Source: Numida meleagris (taxonomy: Eukaryota; Chordata; Aves; Galliformes; Numididae). From it: 64,000 nucleotides of DNA. The notes under the pieces were generated by a model. That model saw nothing but the letters and a program-made list of their open reading frames with translations. It did no database searches and had not been told where the DNA came from. Within the stretch, counting starts at the first letter, position 1; each line of letters starts with the position of its first letter. The position numbers and the translations under genes are program-made. Location: the NCBI RefSeq assembly GCF_002078875.1, contig NC_034411.1:30212260-30276259 (forward strand). Reading direction: 5' to 3'. Shown here piece after piece: positions 31,001-41,800 of this stretch.

Positions 31001-34000
31001 TGCTGCTCTACTAATTTTGTTGTCTCCTCACTTGTCCCACATTGCAGCCAGCATTCCCTGCCTTCTCCCTTCCCTCACTGCCCCCACTCACACGCTGCTT
31101 CCCCCAGCCCGCTTCAGCCCAAGGAAGGTGAGTCCTCACCTCAAATATCACTGAGTTTTATGGAGAAAGAGGAAAGAGATACAAAACTGTCTGACCTTTA
31201 AAACAGCCACGTTCTCACATTTCCTCCCCCATCTCAAAGCAGCTCTTTGCTCTGCTGTAACCTTCTCTTCCCTGTCCCAGCATTTATTTATAAGTGCTAT
31301 CAATAATTAAGGAGCTGCCTGCCTTCCTCGGCTGCAGTGTTGACAGAGGCACCGCTGATGCTTCCTGGCTCAGCGTGGCTGCTCTGCTCACTCAGGCTTT
31401 CAATTCTCCTCCCTGCCCTGCTGGAAGCACAGCGGCAGCCCACCCAGAGATGGCTGCAGCTGGGCCAGCCCTGCCACGATGAGCGCTCCCTGGATGCAAA
31501 GAGAATCCAGGTGGCTTTCCCTGCAGAGAGGACAAGAGGGCACGAAGAGGGGGCTGGGGCTCTGCCACCCATCACTGGAGGGAGGGCAATGGCAGCTGGC
31601 AGCTCCTCAGCCCCTGGCACCAGGCCGTGCGGCCCCGGCGGGGACGAGGTGTATGGGGGGAAGAGGGCACCGAAGGACAGCATCAGCTCGGCAGCCCCCG
31701 GCAGTGAGCTCCCAGGCTGTCCTACCCCATCAGCGTCCTCCTTCCGCCGCAGCGACCGCGCTGACATTGTCCTCGCTGCACTGGGCTGTGTTCTCCCCCA
31801 AGGGAAGGGGCACTGCCCTCAGCTGGAGCAGCCCCTGGGTCTCTGAGTTGCTTTCTGGCAGCCACATGAGGGAAAGGTGCTGCGCTGCTTGCCTTGAGCT
31901 TCCCCAAGTGCTCCCCATGCAACACCACCTGGGCTGGAGGACTTGATCCTCCCGCCTGCTCCGTGTCCCTGCATAGCACCTACCCCAGCTACAAACACTT
32001 TGTGTTGAACAAAGCACAGCACAACAGGGAGAGGCTGGAATTAGGGCAGGAGAGGAAATGATACGCATCCACAAGATGAAATGCACATCATGGACCAAGC
32101 AACGCAAGAGACTACGCAAAGCAAAGGAAGTATCTCCATGGGGTGCTGGAAAACAGCCTCCTACCAGCTCTCATCCCCAGCCAGGGAAGGGAAAAGCTTC
32201 ACACCTGCTCTGAATGCTGCAAAGGCTGCAAGAAACACAACCAGGAATAGAAGGCGCTCACCAGATCCTGTCCCTCCTCTGCGTGGAAGTCCCACCAGCA
32301 TTCCTCCGGCAGCCACAGGGCTGTGGCACCAACTCATCCCACGGGAACAGGGAGGAAGGCTAGAAAAAGTGTTTGGTGACCCTGGTGACCTCCCTCACAG
32401 CCCAACCTGCTGCGCCTAGCCTTATTTCTGAGAGCATCTCCTGTGCTCTACCAAGAGGCTTGTCTTCCCCATCCCCTCCAAGGAGCTGAGTGGCAGCAAC
32501 CTGGCAGCAAGGGGACCTGTGCTGCAGGGAGAGGAGCCGAGGGGCTTGCTGCAACACAGAAGTGACAGTGGAGACCCCAGAGAGGCCCCGGTGCCATGCT
32601 GATAGCATTCCCTGAGTACTGAGAAGAGCCAGCAGAAGGTGTCAAAGTCCCTTGAGGAGAGAAGGGATTGCTCAAGGGATCAGCCAGTGCTGAGGCAGCA
32701 GCAGCTGTGGCTACATCCTCAGTTTTATCTATTAATTACAACAGCCTGCAAGCTGGGCACAGGGAGAGCTGTAGGCCAGGTCCTCTCTTCTCTGGCATCT
32801 CCCAGTCTGGAATTCTGCCAGCATCCCCCACCTCAGTCCCACACAGCTAGGGCTGAAGCCTAGGGAAGCAGGGGAAAGCACGACAGCCTGAAGTCTGCAT
32901 CCATTGGTAGAGTTGTGCTGGTTCTTCATCATTTTTCCATAGCTTAAAGGGTGGAGAGGAAGGGAGGGGGGCCTGGCACAGCTCCTGCTGGAGCTAGTTT
33001 GCCATCTGGCATTTGGATGCGATGTAAAGGGCTGAGTGGGAGTCAGCAGAGAGGCCTGAATCTTCTGGCCTGACGCTGAAGAGATCTCAATGAGAAGGAA
33101 GGAGAGAGCGCTCCAGCAGCAAGGAGAGGAGCTGCAGACAGGAGCTGCTGGGTCCCTGGGCACAGCTCCTGCCTGCCCGGAGGTTTTCAAGATTCTGTCA
33201 AGAAAGCATATGATCTTAAAAATGCATTTGAAATACAAGAAGAGCCAATTAAAGTATCTAGCCTAGGGAGTACCAACATCAGAAAATGCGTCCACCCTGC
33301 CATGAGCAGCAAGCATCCTATAAGGAAGGTTCACCATAAGGTTCCCCATGGTGGAGTGTTGCCAGCTGCTGAGCCTCCCACCTGCCAGCATCCTCAGGCT
33401 CTTTAGTAGGACCATTCCCCTCACCTCCTGCTTGGCTCCTGTGTCACAGTGGAAAGGCCAAGGCAAAATGAGCTTCACTGCTCTTGGCACCCAGGGGTGA
33501 GCTTGCAGGACACACTGGGAGCTGAGCACCGCTCCCCACCATGCGCTGCAGGCAGCAGCTGGGCTGGCTCCTGTGAGCAGGGCAGGGGGCTGGAAGGTGG
33601 AACCAAATCCAAGCTAATTAAGGGTAATTACTGCTCTTCCCAGGAAGCGGTAGGAGACAGAATCCACAATCAACTTCTCTATTAATAGCTGTCAGCAGCT
33701 GTGCAGTTCCTGCTGGGACCCAGGGAGAGCAGAAAGCTTTGGAGGAGAGGCAGCACATGTGCATGTAGTGCTCCCCATTCCTTCAGTGCTGGCTTCACAG
33801 GGAGCTATTTCCTCTCCTGATCCTTTTACTACTTCCTCTAGGACTGCAGAAGATGTCAACTGCTTTTTAGCAGCATTCTCCCGCAGGAACCAACAGGAGG
33901 AATGCCTGGAGACAGGGCTTTGGATCTCGTCTCCACTCCTCAGCATCTTCATTTTGTCCAGTCCTCATCAGTCTGGCAACTTTCTGTGCTTCTCTGAGCT

Positions 34001-36170
34001 TCCCATTGAAACAGTACAAGCCGCTTTGCAAGGAGAGTCCCTGGAGGCCAGGACAAACCACCAGCAGGCAAACTTCACCACCTGCCCACACAAATCCCCT
34101 TTGTGCCTAGCACACATTGAATAGCAAATGCCCCTCTCACTCAGTCTCCAGCCGTACTCCAGGAGTGTGCTGGACACAATGAACCACACCTGACAGATTG
34201 GGGTGCCCCACGTAAGCCATTAAGTGCAGAAGCCACACCATACAGCATGAAGAACTTGGATAAAATTGTGTCCTAAATCACTGTGGTGACTTCTGGCCAT
34301 TGTGGTGTGACGTGAGGACAAAAGGGGCTGCAGGAGATGCCGTAGTGGAGCTGGCTGGGAGGACTCATGCACAGATTTTTTCCCCTTCCACTGCTGCTCC
34401 CTCCAGATGCCACTCTGAGCACACAGCCTGCCGCTTGCTGTGGGCAAGAGCCTTGCCAGATGTGTTGTGCAGTCCCTGAGGAGGCAGCTGGTGCTCGTGT
34501 CGTCTCATCAGGGAGAAAACCAGCAGCTGATTAGAGGCAAGGAGAGCTGCTGTGCTGCAGGCTGCAGGAGGGAAAGCACCTGGGCAGCCCAGCCACCTCC
34601 TCTGCTTGGGCACAACACCACACACACACTGCCCCTTGGGAATGGCAGCGGTCCCTGCCCAGTGACACTGCCTCAGAGTTGCTGCCAGGGCTGTCAGCAG
34701 TCCTTGTGCTGTGTGCTGCTGGGAGAGGACTCCCCGTGGGCTCCTCTCCCTCTCACAAACCTGAGATTTTTGTGCCGCAGAGATGGTTCTCAGTTACGAG
34801 CTCAGCTCTGTGGCATATCAGGCGAGGATTTTCCCTTTTCTCCTCTTCCCATGGTGGTGCGGTGCTGCATTATCCCTACAAAGCTCGACTACCAGCAAGT
34901 CCTTACAAAGACAAAAAGAAATCAGAGTGGGAGAAGCCAGGCAGGATAACACGTTCCTAGTTTCATGCCTGGGACACCAGAAAGGTTGTCACCATACAGC
35001 CATCAGCGCTGACAGTATCCAAGCCTCAGATGCCCCGTGGGACGTGTTCCTCTGAGCAGTGCACCGGCTCCGCTCCAAGTTTGTTATTGCGATATAAACT
35101 TCTACCAAAGTTATGCTGTCCTCAAGCTCCAGGCAAAGGCGATGATGCTGGCAGTGCACAAAGGCACCAGAGACACTGCTGTCTGGGGCAACTGGTGATC
35201 TGACAGAGAAGGGGTGATGCCCCCTGGGCCCTGGGGGCCAGGAAAGGGTGCCTCTCTCCGCCTCCCTCCTTCAGATGCGAAGAGGAGGAGTGGGAATGGG
35301 CGTTTTACCCTCTAAACTTAGCCAGCTGCATTTGAGCCAACATTGAGGAGCATCAGTGCCTACAACTGCACACCTTGCTGGAAGACATGCATGGAAATAA
35401 ATGTTCAGGTAGTCATCAGAGGAAGAGTTAACGCAGCTGTTTTGAAGGCGCTGCTCCTTGTTTTCAGTGATTCAAGATCCGATTGCATCCCGTTCCACAA
35501 GTGACTGCAGTACTCGGGCCAAATTGCCTCTGGGATCCCATGGCTCTGGGCAGACACAGCCAGACCCCACTGGACCCCAAAGCCTTCAAAGCACAGCATC
35601 TGCATCTCAGTGCCACTTATGGTTGTGTATTGCCCTCATTCTTATTTTCCAAGATCTGGAAAGCCCTGGAGGTGTTTAAACACCAGCCTGACCCACAGGC
35701 TGCCTCGCTTGTCCCCAGAGCTAGGGGACAGCAGCATCACCCGCCTACAGAATGAAGCGCACGGCTGCTGAGGTCTGGCTTCACACTGCTGACAGTCACG
35801 CAGCACGCCTCGGGATCTTGATGCATTTTTAGACCTAAATTTCTGTTGTTTTGCTGTGAAGTCTTTAGGGTAATCTCGGGTCACATTCATAACATCTTCG
35901 CAACCAGGAGGTGTATTCTAAACAAAAGTCAGTGCAGCTTCCCAAAAACTCCAGCTATCTCGGGACTTGCGAGAGTATCATGAGAGCTGGCACCAGCATC
36001 GTGTGTGCTCCCACAGGGCACGCAGCGGCTGAGCTAGCGCCATACCCACTACCGAGCGCGTCAGCACTCTGACGGTCACACTTCAGCCGGAAAATCTGTG
36101 GGCAAATACCAAAATGCTTAGATCTGAGAAAGGGGAAAAAATGTGATCCCTTTGTTGACTCGATATATTG
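28081..36170. other. Intergenic region with no recognised gene
   Basis: I read this region on both strands. It contains only short frames without domains, splice logic or similarity I recognise, plus a (CA)13 run at 29405-29430 and a short T tract near 28470. In the mammalian gene order, the body of TCTE1 would be expected between AARS2 and TMEM151B. None of the leucine-rich-repeat exons of that gene could be found here. Confidence 0.6.
29405..29430. repeat. (CA)13 microsatellite
   Basis: Thirteen uninterrupted CA dinucleotides lie in the AARS2-TCTE1 spacer. Confidence 0.95.
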
Positions 36171-36184
36171 CACAGCACTATGTC

Positions 36185-36430
36185 TGCAGTCCCTCCGCGT
36201 GCTGCCAACCTCGCCGTCCCAAAAGCCCTGCCCGCTCCCCGCGGGTGCCCAGCTCGCTGCTGCCGGGCTGGAGCCACGGCCCGCCCTCCAGCCACCGCGT
36301 CCCCGGATACCGTCGACCGCCCCGGCAACGGCCGCGTCTCCGACGGTGAGGGGCGGCGGGTGCGGGGCCGGGAGGCTGGGGAGAGGGACGGGGAGCAGGG
36401 CTGCGTGTCTGACGGGCTGGGGGCTGGGGG
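36185..36430. promoter_or_regulatory. Orphan CpG-rich block, possible promoter or first exon
   Basis: This short GC- and CpG-dense stretch sits in an otherwise ordinary intergenic region. On the plus strand an ATG at 36180 opens a frame that reaches a good donor (GACG|GTGAGG, exon end 36345). The block lies 2.1 kb upstream of the TCTE1 terminal exon and in the same direction, so it could be the TCTE1 promoter or a non-coding RNA start. The encoded Pro/Ala/Arg-rich peptide has no recognised similarity. Function is inferred from composition only. Confidence 0.35.
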
Positions 36431-38444
36431 CAGCTCGCTGCATTCCGTACCACCCTGTGTGCCCCCTGAAGCCCCTCCCGGCAGCGACCCTCACCTCTGC
36501 TGGTGTCACCCAAGAGTGTGTTTTGGCCCTGGGCGCTGGCTGGGCCGTAGAGGCTACATGAGCCATATTCCCAAATGGCTGCCTGGCCTCATTCTGCCTG
36601 CTATCCAGTTACAGACAAATTCCATTATATTTGGAGCTAAGTAGATTCCTCGTCTGACATGCATTTTTTCCCCTTACTTAAGGCCCATTGCAGAGACTCT
36701 TTAGGAGCTGCAATATGCTGTCCTAATGGATCCTTAGCATCAGCCCTTCTGTACGAGTGCCAGGGAGCGCTGCGGGGCGGTGCTGCTGGGTGTGGGACCG
36801 CCGGCCTGCGTCTCCTCTCACTTGCCCACAGCGAGCGCAGCACAGAGGCAGGGACAGCTGCCAGCACGTCCAGGGTACTGCAGCAACGTCCTGGGAGCGT
36901 CCTCCGGTTTTGAGCTTTGGTGGGAATGCCACCTCAGCCAGGGCGTAACTGTACTCAGGGTGGATCAAAAAAGCAGGGAGCTTTTACATTGGAGCAGATG
37001 TCCATTCCCAGAGCAAAGCAGGTGCAACTGAAAGGCTGGTTTGCTGTTTAAATATGTGCTCACCATCTTCCAGCCCTTTTCTGACCACAGAAAAGCCATC
37101 AGAAGCCCCATTTAGCTGTGACTGGCCTGGGGGACAGAGTGACACAGATGCTTTTTGAATAGGATGAAGGGCTGAGCAAGGAGAAAGCGTTTTCCCCAGT
37201 CACCTCACCTCTGTCAGTGCCACCTCGCTGCCATCCGGCTGTGCTTTGCCCTTCTGCAAAAGCCCAGCAAGCACCAGGAGCTCAGTTTTCAGTGGGGTTG
37301 TGCAGTCAGGTCTCTCCTCTTTCCTCTCAACAGCAGAGGCAGCAAGCTCGCAAAGCCCACTACAAAGCTTTCAGGGAAAGGGGATCATGCTGGCTGAGGC
37401 AGCACGAGCTGCGACAGCAGAGAAGGCATCGCAGGGCTATAGGGCTGAGGGATGCTGTGGGACGCAGTGCTAAGGGGTGCTTGGCTTCTATGCAGGACAT
37501 CATCCTTTTGACTCTGCCCTTTGCCCTGAGCCATCCTCTTGGTCTTGTAGGAAGCTGCCCTCACTTCCAACGCTGCCAGCCCACATCCTGCCTGATGCTG
37601 TTTTTAGTTGTCTCCAACCTGTATGGCCCAGTAAGGGACAGCATGGCTCTGCATGCCTTAACAGAGGCTGAGCAAGCCTGGATACTCCTATTGGAGCCAG
37701 GACTCAAGAGGCAGGCTCATTGCTCATACCCATCAGGGCCTCCGGACAATCACCACACACGTGGATGTGACAGCTGAGAGCGCTGCTCCTGAGGTTGGGG
37801 TGGGAAGCAGCAAATGGGAAAGTTTAGCCTGGGAAAGCTCTGCAGAGCTAACAGGACCGAGCATCCTGCCTCCTGCTCCAGGCTAGTTCTTTAAGCTCTT
37901 ATCTGCTGATGCTCAGGGTGGGTCTGGACAGGTCTGAACCATCTCATCAGTTAATGGATGTTTGGAAGGAGTTCAGCTTGAGAGTAATTTTGCAAAGTAT
38001 TAAAAAGTGCATGCACTTATAGTGAGCATCTGTCACCGTTCTACGATTCTATGTTGCATTGTTTGACCCATGCAGCATTTATTGTGCTGCGATGTTCCCC
38101 CACAAAAGCCAGCCCTGCCCAGGAAATGGCACCCAAGGGAGATGAGGAGCAATGTGCCTAATCCCAGAGCCACCCATCCCCACCCAGCAGGGTGCTGGAG
38201 ACTGAGGGACAGGGCAGCACAGACTCCTCGCAGGTTATCCTCTCTGTCCATGCCATTATGCAGCCTGAGCTTGAGGACTCCTGACATGATACCCAGAGGG
38301 AGTCATTAGCATGTGTCATATCACTGTGTGCTGCATAAGGCTACGCTCCTTCCACGTCCTACTCTGGTCAGCAACGTTTCAGGCTTGGGAGAAGCCTTAG
38401 CCACTTGTGGCACTGTCTGACGGGCTCTTTCTCACCTGCTGCAG
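36431..38444. other. Intergenic or intronic stretch before the TCTE1 exon, no gene recognised
   Basis: No leucine-rich-repeat coding sequence was found. A possible acceptor at 37331-37333 precedes an open stretch, but none of its frames resembles TCTE1 or any family I know. If 36.2 kb is a first exon of TCTE1, this stretch is its intron. Confidence 0.45.
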
Positions 38445-38621
38445 GATGGTGGGAAGCAGCTGCTTGAAGGGCTCAGGTGTAACCAGACCCTGACTGAGTT
38501 TGACCTCCGCCTGGCAGAGGTGGACGAGGAGAGCGAATACCTCATCAGCCAGATGCTGTGGGCCAACCGGGATGCTGCCCGCCTGAAGCCTCTGCTGCAG
38601 CAGCCTGCCAAGCCTCTCTGA
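38445..38621 (+). CDS. TCTE1: TCTE1/DRC5 terminal coding exon (58 aa plus stop); upstream exons not found
   Basis: TCTE1 (DRC5) is a leucine-rich-repeat subunit of the nexin-dynein regulatory complex in motile cilia and sperm flagella. The exon follows a canonical acceptor (CTCACCTGCTGCAG|GAT) and reads in phase 0 to TGA at 38619-38621. Its residues DGGKQLLEGL, LTEFDLRLAEV and ESEYLI, and then ANRDAAR, match the C-terminal repeat and cap of human TCTE1 (DGGKQLLEG, LLEFDLRL, ESEYLI, ANREAAR). It starts exactly where the alignment begins, so the splice boundary looks genuine. The tail after AAR differs and stops about 11 residues earlier than human. Position and strand agree with conserved gene order (AARS2-TCTE1-TMEM151B). 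I could not find the preceding LRR exons between 27.7 and 38.4 kb, so this may be a relic, a shortened gene, or part of a gene whose other exons were displaced. Confidence 0.8.
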   Translation, partial: DGGKQLLEGLRCNQTLTEFDLRLAEVDEESEYLISQMLWANRDAARLKPLLQQPAKPL

Positions 38622-38829
38622 CCAGAGAGCTGCAGCAAGCAAAGAGCTAAAGGTACCACTGTCTGCTCGCATAGTGTGTTGGATAACCCACCTATCCCTG
38701 CATGCGTGGTGGCAGGAGGCTTCCAGCACCTCAATCCAACCCCTGTCCTCAGGGCAACACAAGGGTTCGGGTGTCTCCCAGCTCTGAGCGGCCCCCACAC
38801 CCACAGACCCACTGCTGACAGCCGCCTCC

Positions 38830-41800
38830 ATGAGTCATCTGAAACTTTTATTACACCGATTTGGTTTACAATCTTTGTACTTTGATATTTCCAACAAAAA
38901 AGGCAACATTGTGATATACTGTTTGTACATATATAGAGAGACGGACAGAGCTAGATCATATTGACATAGTTGAAAAGTAAAAACTGTTCCCAGTGCTCAC
39001 AAAATAATTTGTTCGCCACATACCCGCTTGTGCCTTGCTCTGCCTGACGGACACAGGCCACCCGCTTGATGCCATCCATGGCCATATAGATCAGAAAGGA
39101 TCAAGTGCGAGGCTGTCCCCGCTACCAGCAGCCACACGAGTGGGGCCCTGCGGGTCACCCCAAAGCCCTTGCAGAGCATTGTAGTGCCATTCTTAACCAT
39201 TCATGGATGCTCTAGAGGCTACATCTGCAAGGAAATATAGCCAGGGGCAGCTGCTGCGAAACCTTCCCACCCGAGATCCTCCCACTTACTTGTTTCCCAT
39301 CCTCGAAACCGAGGTATTGAATAGATTTGTTTTGTTTTATTTGCATTTACAAAGTATTTCCACTGAATGACACACCTGAATGAGATGAGAACTTGTGTTC
39401 AGAAACAGCAGAAAAGACCCAGGTCAGCTTCAGGCTGAAGGGGGGGCTCCAACAGTGTGGGTTGGCTGGGGAATTGATGGGAGCGTCTGGTCCTGGGAAA
39501 GCCTGCAGGTAGCTCCAGGTACAGGGCCATGCTGGATAGCCAGTTGTGCAATGAAGGCTGGTGCCATGAGGGCAGGGATGGGATGGCAGACACACCGGCC
39601 AGCACAGCCACCGAGGACCAGAAAGAAAAGGGCTTGTGAAAAATGCATCACCAGAAAAAGTGTTGAATTGCTTTCCAGGATGCTCTTGGCTCCCTTTGCT
39701 GCACGCAGCCAAGACTACCAGCACCGTCTAACCACCATCCAGGCACGCTCCTGGGCTGCGTGCCTCCTGTGAACCCCTTGGACACCACACGAGACCAGCA
39801 GCCAGCTACAGCCAGTGTGGAGGCTTCAAACTGTGGATGAACTGGTAAAAATTAAAGCCCCAACAGCTGATAGCACTAGCAGTTTCTCCAAGTGTGATGC
39901 TGCCATCACCTGTGGGTCACTTATCACCTTCAGGCTGGGTTACAGATGTGAGCAGCACCAGCTGCAGGCACCCATGCAGGCTGGGAGCATCCTCCTGCCC
40001 ATGGGGCATGCGTGGTTCTGCGCCAGACTGATGGGGGGGATGGGAGGAGGAGGCAGGGGAATGATGCATGTGCCGGGGGCTGGCTGGCAGTTACGGCAGA
40101 TGGTGAGCCGTGCTTCGTGCAGGCATGGCAAGGAACTGGTGGCGGCTTCCTGAGCCTCTTGGCTTCCGCTCGCAGCAACAGAGGCACCGGTTTGCAAGGT
40201 GTCATGCTGGCATATGTCGCCAACAGGACGGCAGGCTGCTTTCAGGCACCAGCTGGGGGTGGAGGTGCAGGAGGATGCATGGGGATTGGTACTGCACTCA
40301 GCACCCCTTTGCTTCAGCAAGGCTGAATTTGTCCGTGTTGAACTCCATCCCTGCCTGCCGGCTACCTGCTGGCCATAAGCACAGCCAGCCACAGTGTTGC
40401 TGAGTGGTATTTAGCCACAGGGGAGGGAGAAGAGGGTTGTGTGTGGCCCATGGGATGGTGTAGTAGAGACGGCTGTGTCTCCTGACAGAGGGGACCCAGC
40501 CCAATCCCTCCTCTGGTGGCAGTGGAGAGGGCTGAGGCCTGAGCTGATGTGTCTGGGCAGGCAGAAGCAGCACAGAGCCAGGCCCCACATCAGCCTCCCT
40601 GGGCAGAGGGGACAGCTGAGACGTGAAGCGCTTCCTCCCTGCAGGCTGCGCCCGAAATAGCCAGCCCTGTCAGATCCCCATCCCTGGCCGTGATGGATTA
40701 GCCTCTCCCAGACACAAGGCAATTTATTCATTAGTGACATTTACACCTTGTGGCTGCATTATCCATTGCGGTTTGGTGACACGTGCTCCGGCTCTCAGTG
40801 CTGGGCCTGGAGGCCCAGCAGTGTTGCTCTGACGACACAGCAAGGCCCGGCCTGGCCACCTCAGCTGGGAAAAGCCTCCTGCTTGCAACGTGTCTTCAGG
40901 CAGGAAGGGCCTGCCCTGAAAGTCCACTTTGCCCCAGGTCTTCTCCATCCTTGACCCAAAACACAGCTGCTGCAGTATAGCAGCCTCCTGCCCTGCCTTG
41001 CCTCATGTCTCCCACAGAAATCCCCTCATTTGCAAAGCCTCTGACAGATCCTCTCAGCCAGCCTCCGTGGGTCCCCTCGTCCCACACAGCCCCAGCAGCC
41101 TCCTTGCCTCTCCTCTCCTCAGGCAGCAACACAAAAATACCAAGGACTTCCATATTCTGACTTCGGTCTCTTAAACTTATCCCCACAAAGCTCTGAAGTG
41201 CCCTTCTATGGACGCTCAGAGAAGCGCTGTGCAATTCCCCAGGAAAGTGATGTATGCAAACACAGGGCATGCAGGTGGTGCTCAGCAAGCAGTGCTCGGA
41301 GGCAGTGCAGCCAGACTGGCGGGTTGCTCCATCAATACGCTTGAGTCACTACAAGTCCGCCAGCATTTCCCAGGAGAGGACTGGAATGGGGTGAGCTCGG
41401 GGCCCAGGAGGAGCTGAGGGGAGAGGGGCAGTTTGGGAGCTTGGAGGTATGTCATTTCACACTGGATTTAGGAGGGTGAGAAGAGCTGGAGAGCACTGGC
41501 CAGGGAGCAGATCCAACAGGTCTCGCCTCTCAGCCAGCCAGCGAGGGATTAGCTTCACCTCAAACACAGCCTGTTCCATGCTTTTATCCCTGCTCTCTGC
41601 CAGTCACTGCAGCAAATGTGACACTTTGCACCATCTTCCTGCAAAAACCAGGTCAGGAGTTTCCTCTCACACATCACTGAGCAATGCCCTGCCATGCTGC
41701 AGCCCACTCACTACAGGAACAAAGGGGACGTACCAGACCAAAGCCACCAACACATCCAGACTTACCCTTGGAGGTGCATCCAAACAACACCCAACCACTT

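Noticed and set aside
31300..31846. Overlapping 150-170-codon frames on both strands
   Set aside because: Frames of similar length on opposite strands and in several registers are typical of GC-rich non-coding sequence. No domain or splice pattern is present.
37217..37777. 186-codon plus-strand frame with a possible acceptor at 37333, considered as a TCTE1 exon
   Set aside because: Its basic Gln/Arg-rich peptide does not resemble any part of TCTE1, and no donor links it in phase to the 38445 exon with homology support.
38036..38053. CR1-like octamer tail 'ttctacgattctatg'
   Set aside because: The sequence upstream does not follow the CR1 3' region, so the match is too short to call a repeat.
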